A stretch of 64,000 nt of DNA from Catonia carolina (GCA_035578175.1 JAQMRL010000006.1:25500393-25564392), one strand, 5' to 3'; positions 47,535 through 58,525 are shown, counted from the first letter of the stretch. A program made the numbers and translations. The notes: generated by a model not told the origin, from the sequence alone.

Positions 47535-47938
47535 AAGTAATCAGTCAAAAGGCCGGTTTGAATGTCTAGAGGCTTTACTAAGTAAAGTGAGGAATTAGAT
47601 GGTTTATAATTACCTTTGTCGCTGAATGGAAAAATAGCATATCAGCATGCCAGGCCCTCAGAAAAGCATTTACTTTCCACCCTTCAAATGACACCGTCAC
47701 TTCATTCACCTCAGGGTCTGGCTGTATAATTAAAATCATTATTCTCTGAGGAGATAACTCTGACTAGTGTATTTTACACTTCTACCTCTTCTTTTTCTTA
47801 AATGCTTTATTTAATACTTTAGTTTTATAATTGGCTGACCATGTGATAAGAAACAGAACTATTTTTTGTAGCCTGGAACTAGGAGATCGAGTGTAAATAA
47901 TTTAATACTCCATCTCCCTGTTATGGTCAAAAAAATGA
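47535..47938 (+). repeat. Repeat family B, diverged copy
   Basis: Same order as other copies: AAAGGCCGGTTTGAATGTCT, TTTACTAAGTAAAGTGAGG, ACTTCATTCACCTCAGGGTC, TGGCTGTATAAT, CTGTTATGG. Confidence 0.75.
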
Positions 47939-50272
47939 TGTGTCTTTCGTAATTAAAAAGTTCAGTTAAATTAATCCCTTTTTGGTTAATTTATTTTCCA
48001 AACCAAGAAAATGTATGGGGAGTAATATAAGTTTATGTGGACAGGTTCAAAAAGATTACCGTAGAAATAAGTTTACAAAATAAACAAATCTGAATAAATA
48101 CTTGTGTATAGTGTAATATTAATCATTAAATTAAGAGATAAGCCATTATTAATGACTTACAGGCCTCTATAGTTTAAAAACGCTTTCCTGAAAAAAATTA
48201 AAACGCGACTTCACCTGTGGTCTTCAAATGTTTTAATTATACTTATGTATTTTAGAAAGTGAAAATTTAATTTATTTTTATTTACACTGGTCTGTATTAC
48301 TAGACTTTAATGTGGACCAGCCAAATTTCACCAATGAAATTTTATAGAGAAATACAAAAAATCAATTCTTTTATTATAAACCTAAATAAAGGGCTGCCCT
48401 TTTTAATTATTCCAAGAATGTAAGGCATAAATTTATTTATTATTTGTTTAATTTATTAATTGTTGAAAATTAATAAATAAATAGTTTATAAAACATCTAC
48501 AGAATGAACCATTTATAAATTGGCTTGAAAAATTAATAGTAATATAAAGTGTTTTTTACAGACTATAAAAAAATAGTTTTATGTAATTGTTAGGTTAGGT
48601 ATAAAAATTAAATCAATTTTTTACATTATTTATTATATTGTACCAAAAATTATTGATTGTAAAAATTGTTTTTTATTTATTGTTGTTGATTTTGATTTTT
48701 TTTAAAAATTTGATAGGGAGATCAATTTGGAAGTAGTATTACGTTTTTTTGTCATAAAAGTTATATATAGTTTGCATCACATTTTTAATTTGTGATAATA
48801 ATGTATTGTTGTTTTTTTAAATTATTTTGTGGTATGCTTTACGGAATTCAGTTGGTTACTTTTATTCTCAAATGTTAACATGTTAGTTTTTGGGACGTTA
48901 AAGAATTTCATCTACTTTATATATTTATAACAGGTATATGAATCCAATAACAATTTTGTGTGTACAAGTTTAATATTGTTCATATGATCAAATGTATTAA
49001 AATTTCTCAATTTAAAGTTTAGAAAAAGCGTTCTAAACACTTACTAGTTTTTATTTAGATTGTTTATAAAATTGTCAAATAAAAAAACCCTGGCAGATTC
49101 AAATACCCGAAGTATTGTAGCATTATGTATGTGGGGTATTTACTAATTCGGCATGGTTGTAATCAGACTCATCCGTTACCTTTGGAAACCATATTTAATG
49201 TCTTGCATTTAGCGCCATTGTTGTTGACCAATTTTGTGATCTGGAATTTTTCAAACAAATGATAAATCTTTATTGTGTTTAAATGTTTTATATGTAACAG
49301 ATATTGTAAAGGAGCATTATTTTCTTCCAAGGTATTCCTCATTGTATAGTGCACACAGAATAAATGCAAGATGTTTACTCATTTTGGGTGCAATCTTTGA
49401 ATGTCATCCATATTTGTATTTATTTGTAAATTGCTACTTAAAACTTGATATTTAAGATTTCATGCCAAATCTATTGAACATAATTTCATTGATTTAACCT
49501 AATCAGAAATTAAATGTACTATTTGTTTTTCTAAATAAGATGGAAGCTTTCATTTTGCATCTGTGATGAACTTTCAAATTAATTTTTTTTAAATATATTT
49601 TTTTACTCTATTTTGATTTACATTACATTTTTAGAAACATTACAACTTGTAAAGTTGTTTGTTGCAAAAATTTTATTATTTTAATTATTTACTACTTTAT
49701 TTATTTAAATGTGAAATTTTAAAAGTCCTGTAGTTGTTTTTGTTATTTTTATTCATTAAAACAAAAGAATAATCAAAAATCGTTAATCAGTATCTTTATT
49801 TAATTTTTTTCTTAATATTTATTATTTAAATTTTTATTAATTAAAAGAATCAATCAGTGTGAAATTATAAATTTACTTACTGTGATGAATATCACACAGA
49901 GTTGATAAAATATACTTATTGCATTTTTAAATTGCTCACAATTTTTGCACACATTAATTGCATTTAAATAATAACAGATTACTGGTTTTCACCAACCTGT
50001 AATTTTCTTAAATTGTTTCAATTTTATTTTTTAATCTTATTTATTTACACTACATGTTTTGATAGACCTACCATTTATCAGTATTTATAAACCATTCAAA
50101 TCTAAATTAATTGACTATTAAATTTTTTCTCGATGTTATCTCCACTCTTTTGTATAATGGTGAGTTTTATGAAGTGACGGAAGAAATAACATCCTCTAGA
50201 TTAGTTTTGATAATTAAATTTTCAATTGGAATGGTTTATACATTCTGATGATTGTGGATCCACTTAAACATG
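47939..50272. other. AT-rich spacer, no gene recognised
   Basis: The only item seen is the dispersed repeat 49381-49538. Frames at 49169-49369 and 49273-49455 overlap on opposite strands and have no conserved features. Confidence 0.4.
49381..49538 (+). repeat. Dispersed repeat F, copy 1
   Basis: Shares ATTTTGGGTGCAATCTTTGA, ATGTCATCCATATT, CATGCCAAATCTATTGAACA with 56499-56655 in the same orientation, roughly 85% alike by eye. Confidence 0.7.
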
Positions 50273-50664
50273 TTCAAGCCAACAGCCGAAAGGCTGGTTT
50301 GAACCTCTAGAGGTTTTACTTAGTAATTATGAGAAGTCCCTTCCTCGTTATGTTGAAAGAGTATGCTTATCAGCATGCCATGCCCTCCAAAATGCACCTA
50401 TTTTCCACCCCATAAATGATACCTTCACTTCATTCACCACAGGGCTACATAAAGGCAGGTAGTATATTTCTGGCTGTATAGTGAAATTCATTACTCTCAG
50501 AGGAGATAACTCGACTAGTTTTTTTTACACCTCTTATCTCTTTTTAAATAGTTCAGTCGTATAATTTCCTGACGATTTGATAAGAAACAAAACTATTTTT
50601 GTAGCCTTGGAACCAGCAAATTGAGTGAAATTAATTTTAACACTCCACCTGCCCGTTATGAGTG
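50273..50664 (+). repeat. Repeat family B, diverged copy
   Basis: AACAGCCGAAAGGCTGGTTT, then the perfect palindrome AACCTCTAGAGGTT, then GTTTTACTTAGTAA; the remainder follows the family order to CCCGTTATG. A small insertion (about 50450-50470) splits CAGGG/TCTGGCTG. Confidence 0.75.
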
Positions 50665-50968
50665 AATAATACGTGTTAGTATAAATAAATAAGAAGAAAA
50701 TTTAAGCATCATTTAAGAGAGTAGCAACGGTTAATGAAAACAATACTTTTTTGTTGTCCTTTTAACCTAATTTACACGGGTCAAGTATTTTAGTCGAGTA
50801 GATTAGTAATTTAGTACTTGATTTGTTTGAACACGTCGTTTTAGTCGATTAGTTTAGTTCAAAAATAAATCTTTATAATGCATCCTGCAGTTTGAAATAT
50901 TTCTATTTCATATAATGAATTAATACAATAATTTCACTAACCTTCTTTTTAAACTGCGTCACCTTTAT

Positions 50969-51022
50969 TTTATTCGTACTTACACGTGTTTCGGTGGATC
51001 CACCATCATCAGAGTAAATAAA
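50969..51022 (-). ncRNA. Hammerhead ribozyme, type I (left arm)
   Basis: Minus strand, identical to the right-arm ribozyme: CTGATGA, stem II GGTGGATCCACC, GAAA, CACGTG, then GTA cleavage triplet; stem I formed by TTTATTTACT with AGTACGAATAAA. Confidence 0.75.
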
Positions 51023-51109
51023 AAATTGAAACTAAAAAATTTTTTTTTTCCATTTAAAATTTACAGAAGATGATACATCTTCAGTCACTTGTATAAAACT
51101 GATTTAAAA

Positions 51110-51445
51110 TTAATTTATTTTAATTTTTCCCTTCTCATATTTACTGTAGATAGCAGCAGCAGTCAATATCACTTCATCATTCCTAAATTTTATCTGTTCA
51201 TTCAAAATGTCCTGCTTTTGCTCTTTTAAATATTTATAAATATGGAACATCTCATATTTTTCAATTTTATTTTTATTCTCTATATTATATTGTTCTATTA
51301 TATTGAAATGTTCATCTATTTTACCAAATTTATGTTTTTCTTCTTTTATATGATTGGTATAGTTAGATATAATGTAGTCACATTTCAGTGCTTTTTTATG
51401 TTTCAAGTAATTTTCAAGTGAGGTATAATGAACATAAAAAAGCAC
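51110..51445 (-). pseudogene. Penelope-like ORF 3' fragment (left arm)
   Basis: Encodes KHKKALKCDYIISNYTNHIK EEKHKFGKIDEHFNII and DILNEQIKFRNDEVILTAAA. The pattern of Asn-Tyr-x-x-His and Lys-His-x-Phe matches the region after Y-I-G in the fold-back at 18945. The first residues derive from the palindrome centre. Confidence 0.6.
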
Positions 51446-51723
51446 TGAAATGTGACTACATTATATCTAACTATACCAATCATATAAAAGAGGAAAAACA
51501 TAAATTTGGTAAAATAGATGAACATTTCAATATAATAGGACAATGTAATATAGAGAATAAAAATAAAATTGAAAAATATGAGATGTTCCATATTTATAAA
51601 TATTTAAAAGAGCAAAAGCAGGACATTTTGAATGAACAGATAAAATTTAGGAATGATGAAGTGATATTGACTGCTGCTGCTATCTACAGTAAATATGAGA
51701 AGGGAAAAATTAAAATAAATTAA
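51388..51723 (+). pseudogene. Penelope-like ORF 3' fragment (right arm)
   Basis: The same protein as the left arm on the opposite strand, with three differences over about 95 residues. It ends at the same stop. Both arms share a coding phase, so the palindrome formed from one element type recently. Confidence 0.6.
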
Positions 51724-51809
51724 TTTTAAATCAGTTTTATACAAGTGACTGAAGATGTATCATCTTCTGTAAATTTTAAATGGAAAAAAAAATTTTTTAG
51801 TTTCAATTT

Positions 51810-51863
51810 TTTATTTACTCTGATGATGGTGGATCCACCGAAACACGTGTAAGTACGAATAAA
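51810..51863 (+). ncRNA. Hammerhead ribozyme, type I (right arm)
   Basis: Core CTGATGA at 51820-51826, stem II GGTGGATCCACC (51828-51839), GAAA at 51840-51843, short stem III ACACGTGT, cleavage predicted after A51851 (GTA). Stem I: TACT pairs with AGTA, a CG bulge, then TTTATT pairs with AATAAA. All invariant core bases are present. Penelope-like elements are known carriers of hammerheads with very short stem III, thought to act as dimers. Confidence 0.8.
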
Positions 51864-52180
51864 ATAAAGGTGACGCAGTTTAAAAAGAAGGTTAGTGAAA
51901 TTATTGTATTAATTCATTATATGAAATAGATTAGTTTAGTTGTAGTCGAGTATGTACAGTTGAGTGCACAGTTTAGTAGCTTACCCCCACCACTACACAC
52001 AATGTACTTTATGAGCGAGATCCCGCCTCCGTGGAGCCATAACAATGCACTAAATTCGCTGTCTACGTTACATGTGCGGACAGTTGCGAAATTGCTAAAT
52101 TACTCGACTAAAATACTTGACCCGTGTAAACGAGCCTTTAGATTGTTTATAAACTGCAAAATTTAAGGATTAATTAATTA

Positions 52181-52932
52181 CGAGGGTCATTCGTAAAGTA
52201 AGGTCTGAATCGCGGTAACTAGCCACACGGCGAGCGAACAGCGCAATGCGCATGCGCGACGACTTCCAGCATGGCTTGCGTACGAAACAACACCATTTGC
52301 AGTAGTATCTTTGTTGTGTGCTGTTTACTGTGCATCTTTAAGATGTTTAAGACAATTGATCATCCCGCTGACTGCGAAATATGGTCAGCGATTCGTTTTT
52401 TGACAGCAAGGAACGTTTGTGCAGTAGATATTCATCGACAAATAAGTGAAGTGTATGGCCCTAATGCAATGAGTAACAGTAAAGTGCGCAAGTGGGTGAG
52501 ATCTTTCAAGGAGGGAAGGGATAATGTCCATGATGAACCGCGATTTGGCCGACCATCAGTGATCATGGAAGATTTGGTCTCAAAGCCATTGAAGAAAAGA
52601 TTCGTGAAAATCGGCGATTCACAATTTCGTCATTAGCATTGGAATTCTCGAACGTGAGTAGAACAGTAGAAGTTTCTCGGCGGTAAGCGCTTCAACTCTG
52701 ATGACGAGGTGAAAGAAGCTGTTCATGACTGGTTATATTCGCAGGCGGCAGAGTTCTAAGACACTGGTATTCAAAAGCTTGTAGAACGTTATGATAAATG
52801 TTTAAAAAACATGGAAACTATGTAGAAAAATAGATTAAGACGTCAGGAATTAAATAAAACATGGTTTTTGATCTAATCTGTTGTGGTTAATTTTTTATAC
52901 AAAAACGGACCTTACTTTACGAATGACCCTCG
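52181..52932 (+). mobile_element. mariner with deleted catalytic core (752 bp)
   Basis: Terminal repeats start CGAGGGTCATTCGTAAAGTA at both ends; TA at 52179-52180 and 52933-52934. About 500 bp of the usual length is missing. Confidence 0.9.
52271..52790 (+). pseudogene. mariner transposase remnant
   Basis: The 52271-52636 frame holds the N-terminal DNA-binding part (DCEIWSAIRFLTARN, IHRQISEVYG, KVRKWVRSFKEGRDNVHDEP). After about 52670 the sequence jumps to the C-terminal part (FNSDDEVKEAVHDWLYSQAAEF). All three catalytic Asp regions are deleted. Confidence 0.88.
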
Positions 52933-53647
52933 TACATTTCTGTTTGAAAACCACATGCTGTGTAAGATTGTTTGGATAGCTTAACAGTTTTCCGATTATA
53001 ATCATTTATGAACATCTGTTATTTTTACTTGTTAAGTTTATAAATTGCTCTTTTGTATTAGTTTTATTTAAATGTTAGGATGATTATCAATTATTAGTTT
53101 TTACAAAAAAATTCTTATTTATTAATTTTTATCAAAGAAAAAACTATTTTTATTCAAAAATCAACTGAAGGAATAACAAAACTGAATCTCAAAAATATTA
53201 TCACCATTGTTTTACATTAAACCGGAAAATTAATTTTTAAGAAAACTTATATTATTAATGAAAATAAACTCTTTATTTTCTTTCTTGCAATTTAAGTTGC
53301 CAAATTTTTCTAGAGTATTATTTTGTATTTACTATGTATACTATTTTTATTTAGTTACCAATTCATTAGTTTTATTTTAAAGTAAGAATACTTAGAAAAA
53401 TACATGATCCTGCTTTCTGAAATCTATATTATTATAATAACCAGTATTAACAATTAAATAATTTGTATTATTTTTATTCTAAGGATCAAAGGATGAATTC
53501 TTCATTAATTCAAATTCAAGTAGAAGAAATTTTTTTAATAAAATTTAAAATATCATAAAATAAAAATTGATTTATAAATAATTCTGTTCTTCGTTTGATT
53601 TCTCTAGATCTATGTCTAAAAGAATATTCATAGATATTTTTTAAAAT

Positions 53648-54261
53648 ATTAAACTTTTTCCTGACCTGTTACAGCTGCTATATCACTTGTTTTTCTTACT
53701 TTTTTGTGTATAATCCTAATTTTTACTGACATGTTTCGATGGATCCACCATTATCAGAGTATACGAAATTAAAACTAAACTCTGTAAAAAATTTATTGAA
53801 CTTTACAGATGTTGGACCTTCAGTCGTTCGTATATCTTATATGAACTACTGAAGATACAATTCTGTAAATTTAACAAAAATATTTTACAAATGGTTTGGC
53901 CATTTGCAAAGGATGGAGGATGGTAGGTGGCCAAAGAGGGTATGGGAGTGGATCCCAGCTGATAGAAGGACAGGTAGGTCGGAAGTGACATGGTTGGATG
54001 GGGTGCAGGAGGCAAAGTCTTTGCGGCGGCTCTCCGATGGGGATTGTTGAGACATAAAAAGGTGTTGCTTACGAAGCGATATACAGCTAGGGCTGTAAAT
54101 CTTTGAATGAATATGTATATTTTACAAATTTTAATCTCAATTTCGTGTTCTCTGATGGTTGTTGATACACTGAAACATGTTAGTAAAAGGTAGGGTTATA
54201 AAAAAAAAGGTAAAAAACAAGTGATAGAGTAGCTGTAACAGGTCAGTGTAAAATTTAATAT
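53648..54261. mobile_element. Penelope-like fold-back 3, interrupted by a non-LTR fragment
   Basis: Inverted ends share CCTGACCTGTTACAGCTGCT and ATCACTTGTTTTT. The left arm keeps a hammerhead-like core on the minus strand (CTGATAA, GGTGGATCCATC, GAAA, ATGT), the right arm a worse one (CTGATGG, GAAA). One invariant core base is changed in each, so both should be inactive. Confidence 0.65.
53893..54117 (+). mobile_element. 5'-truncated non-LTR insertion with 12-bp target duplication
   Basis: TATTTTACAAAT at 53881-53892 and 54118-54129. The insert reads WFGHLQRMEDGRWPKRVWEW IPADRRTGR and ends in a GAATGAATA tail, as in RTE-type C-termini and short-repeat tails. Inserted in the centre of the Penelope fold-back. 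Confidence 0.75.
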
Positions 54262-55305
54262 TTTTTCAATTGGATTGAGTATAGGCTGCCAAATTTATTA
54301 TAAAGATTTGTTTATAAATATTCTTTGAAACTAAAAAGTAACATTAAAATGTTGTGTTAGTTTATATTAAAAATTAATGTGTTTATAGCTTTAAAAAAAA
54401 TTTTCATTTAATTTTTTTATTTATTATAAATAATTTCAAAAAGGAATTATGTAAATAAAATCACTGAATTTTTTATCATGAAATCGTGATCTCCAGGTGA
54501 AATCATCCCAGTCATACTTAAAAATTTATATTAAAAGTTAAGTTACATTTTTTTATAAGATTATCAGCTGTCGGTCAGCCATAAAGTATCATCTATACAT
54601 TGTTTCAAATAAAAATTTCTTTATATCTGTAGTTACTTGAGCCACAAGTTTGCCTTTGGTTTTAACGAGGGTTAAAGGGGAGAAAGCATTAGTGCGCATG
54701 CACGACTGCTTCAGTATCATTTCAGCCAACACAACAATGTGCACTACACCCAGAGCACATACAGAATATCACGGAACCTATAGTAGGTTAACTGAACGAA
54801 TATAACTGTTACTGTAAACAGAAATTTTGGTTTCTCGAAAATGTTACCAGACTATTGACAGTGCTAAACAAAATCTAATATGCAGTGAAATATTATGAAA
54901 TTTAAGCTAAACAAAAATGCCTTTCCGTGTCTTAACAAAAGCGTGAGTGAGCAGCTAACTACTGTGATGATTCTCTTTCACAATTAAAAATATAAAGAAG
55001 GAACTTAAAGATGTGAAGAAGCTATTCTTCTTCAACAGTTTTGTTGACACCTGTTAAAAAAAAGGAAACGGTTCGGTAGGTACTAGTGAGACTGATAGTG
55101 AAGACAATGGTGATAGCAACAGCAAAGAAGGCGATTCATTCCTAGAATATTTTGTTCCAATAGAATAAGGTAGCTGGTGATTACAGTAAATCAAATATTT
55201 CTAGTTATGTAATTAAGCTGTAGGTAATATTACAGGTCAGATTTTTTTCTTATAAGGTTTACGAAGAAAACATATTCTTGGTAATAAACCACAGCTTAGA
55301 AAATG
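54262..55305. other. Spacer, nothing recognised
   Basis: AT-rich with a slightly GC-richer patch at 54660-54780. No ORF of note and no repeat termini identified. Confidence 0.35.
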
Positions 55306-56322
55306 TATACAGGGTGATTCATGAAGTTCTCCCCCCACTTCTACAGCACATTGTACATGTAAAAATAATGAAAAAAGTTCATATAAACATGGGTCCGGAA
55401 ATGCTTCGTTTCCGAGTTACGGCTAGCGAAAGTTTCGCCTGGATTTCAGCTCACCAGGTGAAATGAGGTCTTCCTGGAATTCTGGTAAGGTAGATTAAGG
55501 GGCGAATTCAGTCATTTCTTATGGTTTTTGATCTGATAAATTGAATAAAACAGGTCCCAGAACTGTAAGTTAAATAGTTTTTAAGAAAACCAGTGTCAAA
55601 TGCAAAAAATGGAGTGAAAAACACATTTTTTCATCTTTGGGCAAGAATAACTTTGTTATTTCACCAAGAAACAGTTAAAATTTTTCAATAAAACAGTAGA
55701 AAATTTTATTCTGAACAAACCGGTGTAAATTAAGTACACAGAAAGCGAATAGATGTTTGATTAAATGAATTTTTATTCATAAGAGTACAAAGTAAAATTA
55801 ACCGGAAAAACTAAGATAAAAAAATGTGTTTTTTTTCACTCCATTTTTTGCATTTGACACTGGTTTTCTCAAAAACTATTCACTTTCTGTGTACTTAATT
55901 TACACCGGTTTGTTCAGAATAAAATTTTCTACTGTTTTATTGAAAAATTTTAACTGTTTCTTGGTGAAATAACAAAGTTATTCTTGCCCAAAGATGAAAA
56001 AATGTGTTTTTCACTCCATTTTTTGCATTTGACACTGGTTTTCTTAAAAACTATTTAACTTACAGTTCTGGGACCTGTTTTATTCAATTTATCAGATCAA
56101 AAACCATAAGAAATGACTGAATTCGCCCCTTAATCTACCTTACCAGAATTCCAGGAAGACCTCATTTCACCTGGTGAGCTGAAATCCAGGCGAAACTTTC
56201 GCTAGCCGTAACTCGGAAACGAAGCATTTCCGGACCCATGTTTATATGAACTTTTTTCATTATTTTTACATGTACAATGTGCTGTAGAAGTGGGGGGAGA
56301 ACTTCATGAATCACCCTGTATA
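55306..56322. mobile_element. 1-kb palindromic element with TATACAGGGTGATTCA ends
   Basis: Left arm (55306-55752) and right arm (about 55886-56322) are near-identical inverted copies around a short asymmetric centre. Ends are TATACAGGGTGATTCATGAA on both sides, with TA/TATA at the junctions. The CAGGGTGxxTCAxxAA terminus is widespread in insect genomes. No coding frame; probably a fold-back nonautonomous DNA element. Confidence 0.8.
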
Positions 56323-56498
56323 GTAACTGCACGATAGTGAAATGTGATGTTTCACTGTTGATGTTGGCAGCATTGTCAAATTTTCACTTCCCTTCCTTAC
56401 AGCTCACCCATATACAAAAGGCATTTTTGTGACTCAAGTTATCTAAGATTGAAGTTGATCAGAAAAACTTAAAAAAAAATAGAGTTTTTTCATAAGAC

Positions 56499-56655
56499 AT
56501 TTTGGGTGCAATCTTTGAATGTCATCCATATTGTATTTATTTTGTAAGGTGGCGCTTAAAACTTGATGTTATTTAAGATCTCATGCCAAATCTATTGAAC
56601 ATAATTTCAGTTAACCTAATCAAAAATTGAATGCACTATTTATTTTTATAAATAC
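56499..56655 (+). repeat. Dispersed repeat F, copy 2
   Basis: Second copy of 49381-49538, with small indels (TGTAAGGTGGCGCTTAAAAC against TGTAAATTGCTACTTAAAAC). Confidence 0.7.
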
Positions 56656-57169
56656 AAACCAAAATTTTGACAACAGGTCAAGTTACTTATTATTTTCTTT
56701 ATTGGGTAAATGTAGCCACTTGCTTTCTCGGTGGCTAAACCTTAAAATTTAAAACAATTGCAAGAAAGAATCTTATTGTTATATGTTTACTTGTCTTTTT
56801 TTATGTAGCGTTAACTCAATGGCAAGGATTTGTTACATGTACTGTATGCTAGTTTTGGTTCTAATAAAGTTTTTCGTGTTATGTTCAAATAATTATTCAA
56901 TACAACCTCGCTTATTTGAATTCTGGTCACCCAAAACCAGATAATCAAATTGTCATTCTGGTACACCAGTGATTTTTGTCAGTACCACATGTGTATATTT
57001 TACCTTTAGGTTTTAAATATTCTGTACAGTATCCAGTAAAGTAAAAGGTTTTACTGTTCTTGAAATTCATGTATTAATCTAACATTTTTTGTGATGATGC
57101 CAAAATAAGCCTTAGCAAGTCCATGGGTAATGATAATATGACATGAAAGATGGAAAAATATCAGACTTG

Positions 57170-57240
57170 ATTGGGAATCGAATTCAGGACCTTTGATTTT
57201 GAAGCCAGTTGTATTGATTACTACACCAACAGACCGGTCA
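57170..57240 (-). repeat. tRNA-derived SINE head
   Basis: Minus strand: TCTGTTGGTGTAGTAATC (A-box region) and GAATTCGATTCCC (B box) about 35 bp apart. No intact cloverleaf. Confidence 0.5.
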
Positions 57241-57559
57241 AACTTTGTACCAGGCTTTCACATATCTATTTCCTTTGGACCAAATTTAGGAAAATCCTAG
57301 ATAAAAATATCAGATTTATTTAACTTGTTTTACTGTTATAGTTGACCATACTGTAAATTTTTTAACTGGCTTCTTGTCTATGACACCATATTTATGATGA
57401 TGGACTATGACTGTCATGACCTAATAAATAATGTTCTACAAAGTACTTTAAATTATTGGTTGTTTTTTCTAGTACCTCTTATTTATTTATTTATTTACTC
57501 ACTACATCATTGAGCAGTGTTCTTAATTCAGGTCCCTGTCGGTTCCGAAAACCAGTGAT

Positions 57560-58155
57560 CATCGTAGCACTTTTCACTATATTGCTCTGTGGAATAACTC
57601 TTCAGAGCTTTTGCCATACAAAGTCCTCAGATTTTGAAGCCACCCTTTTTCTGCCAGGTCCTCTTTTTCATATATTTTCCCATGGAGGATGGATTAAAGT
57701 AATGAATATCTATTCGTTTCTCATGATGTGCCCTAAGTATTGGAGCTTTCTTTCTACATTTGATGTTAATGATTTCCACTTCTCTTCAGTCTCTTGAGAA
57801 CCTCTACATTTGTCATCCGATCAGTCTATGGTACCTTTTACCTGTACAAGCATATCTCAAATGCCTTCAGTTTTCTTGTGTTGGCTTTATCCAAGTTCCA
57901 GGATTCTACATTGTACAGGAGTGCAGTGAAGACATAACATCTTGGATGTCTCATTTTTGTTTCAATTCTAAGATTGTGGCTCTTGAATTTGGGACACATT
58001 TTATTAAATACTGCCGTTGCCTTGCCTATATCTGTGTATTGTTCCACTGTTTCCACCTTGTTTATCATGGTTCCCAGGTAACAATACTGTTTTACTCTCT
58101 CCATGTCTGGTTGATTAAAAAATGAGCTCCACTTACATGTTTTTGTTTGGGTCAT
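57560..58155 (-). pseudogene. Decayed non-LTR RT C-terminal region
   Basis: Minus strand frame 57838-58155 reads QYCYLGTMINKVETVEQYTD, RHPRCYVFTALLYNVESWNL and RKLKAFEICLYR, classical RT C-terminal motifs (YLG, T-x-x-L-L-Y-x-x-E-x-W, L-x-A-F-E). Downstream the other frames give KGWLQNLRTLYGKSSEELFH. Frame-broken. Abuts a family B copy. Confidence 0.7.
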
Positions 58156-58525
58156 CGCCAGAAAGACTGGTTTTGAACCTCTAGAGGCTTTACTAAGTAA
58201 AACAAGGAGTGAGGTGTTTATTTATGCCTTCCTCACTGAGTGGAGAAATATGTTTATCAGCATATCAGGCCCTCTGAAAAGCTTCTGCTTTCACCCTGCA
58301 AATGTCACCTTCACTTCATTCATGAAGTGAAGTGAGAGTAATGAAATTCATTACTCTCAGAGGAGATAACTCTTGACTAGGGTCTTTTACACCTCTACCT
58401 CATCTGTTCTTAAATGCTTCAGTTGTATTATGGCTGACCACGTAATAAGAAACAGAATTTTTTGTAGCCCTGGAACTACTAAATCAAGAGCAAATAATTT
58501 AACACTCTACCTGCCTGTTACAGAC
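58138..58525 (+). repeat. Repeat family B copy
   Basis: TTTGGGTCATCGCCAGAAAG, GAACCTCTAGAGGCTTTACT, AAGTAAAACAAGGAGTGAGG, and the rest in order to CTGCCTGTTAC. Part of the middle is replaced by an inverted CTTCACTTCATTCATGAAGT. Confidence 0.75.

Larger units (their letters stand above)
50903..51929. mobile_element. Penelope-like element fold-back 2 (near-perfect palindrome)
   Basis: Arms 50903-51402 and 51431-51929 are almost identical inverted copies around a 28-bp spacer. Each arm carries a 3' coding piece of a Penelope-like element and, further out, a hammerhead ribozyme. The RT and the Y-I-G half of the endonuclease are absent. Confidence 0.78.
50765..52137. mobile_element. PIF/Harbinger-like TIR element hosting a Penelope fold-back
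   Basis: Inverted ends share TTTACACGGGTCAAGTATTT TAGTCGAGTA (left about 50775-50800, right about 52099-52127). TTA flanks both ends (50762-50764, 52138-52140), the 3-bp target of PIF/Harbinger. Without the nested 1027 bp it is about 350 bp, a MITE. Confidence 0.6.

Noticed and set aside
57456..58125. Hydrophobic plus-strand frames as membrane proteins
   Set aside because: They are antisense to a decayed reverse transcriptase whose motifs are read on the minus strand.
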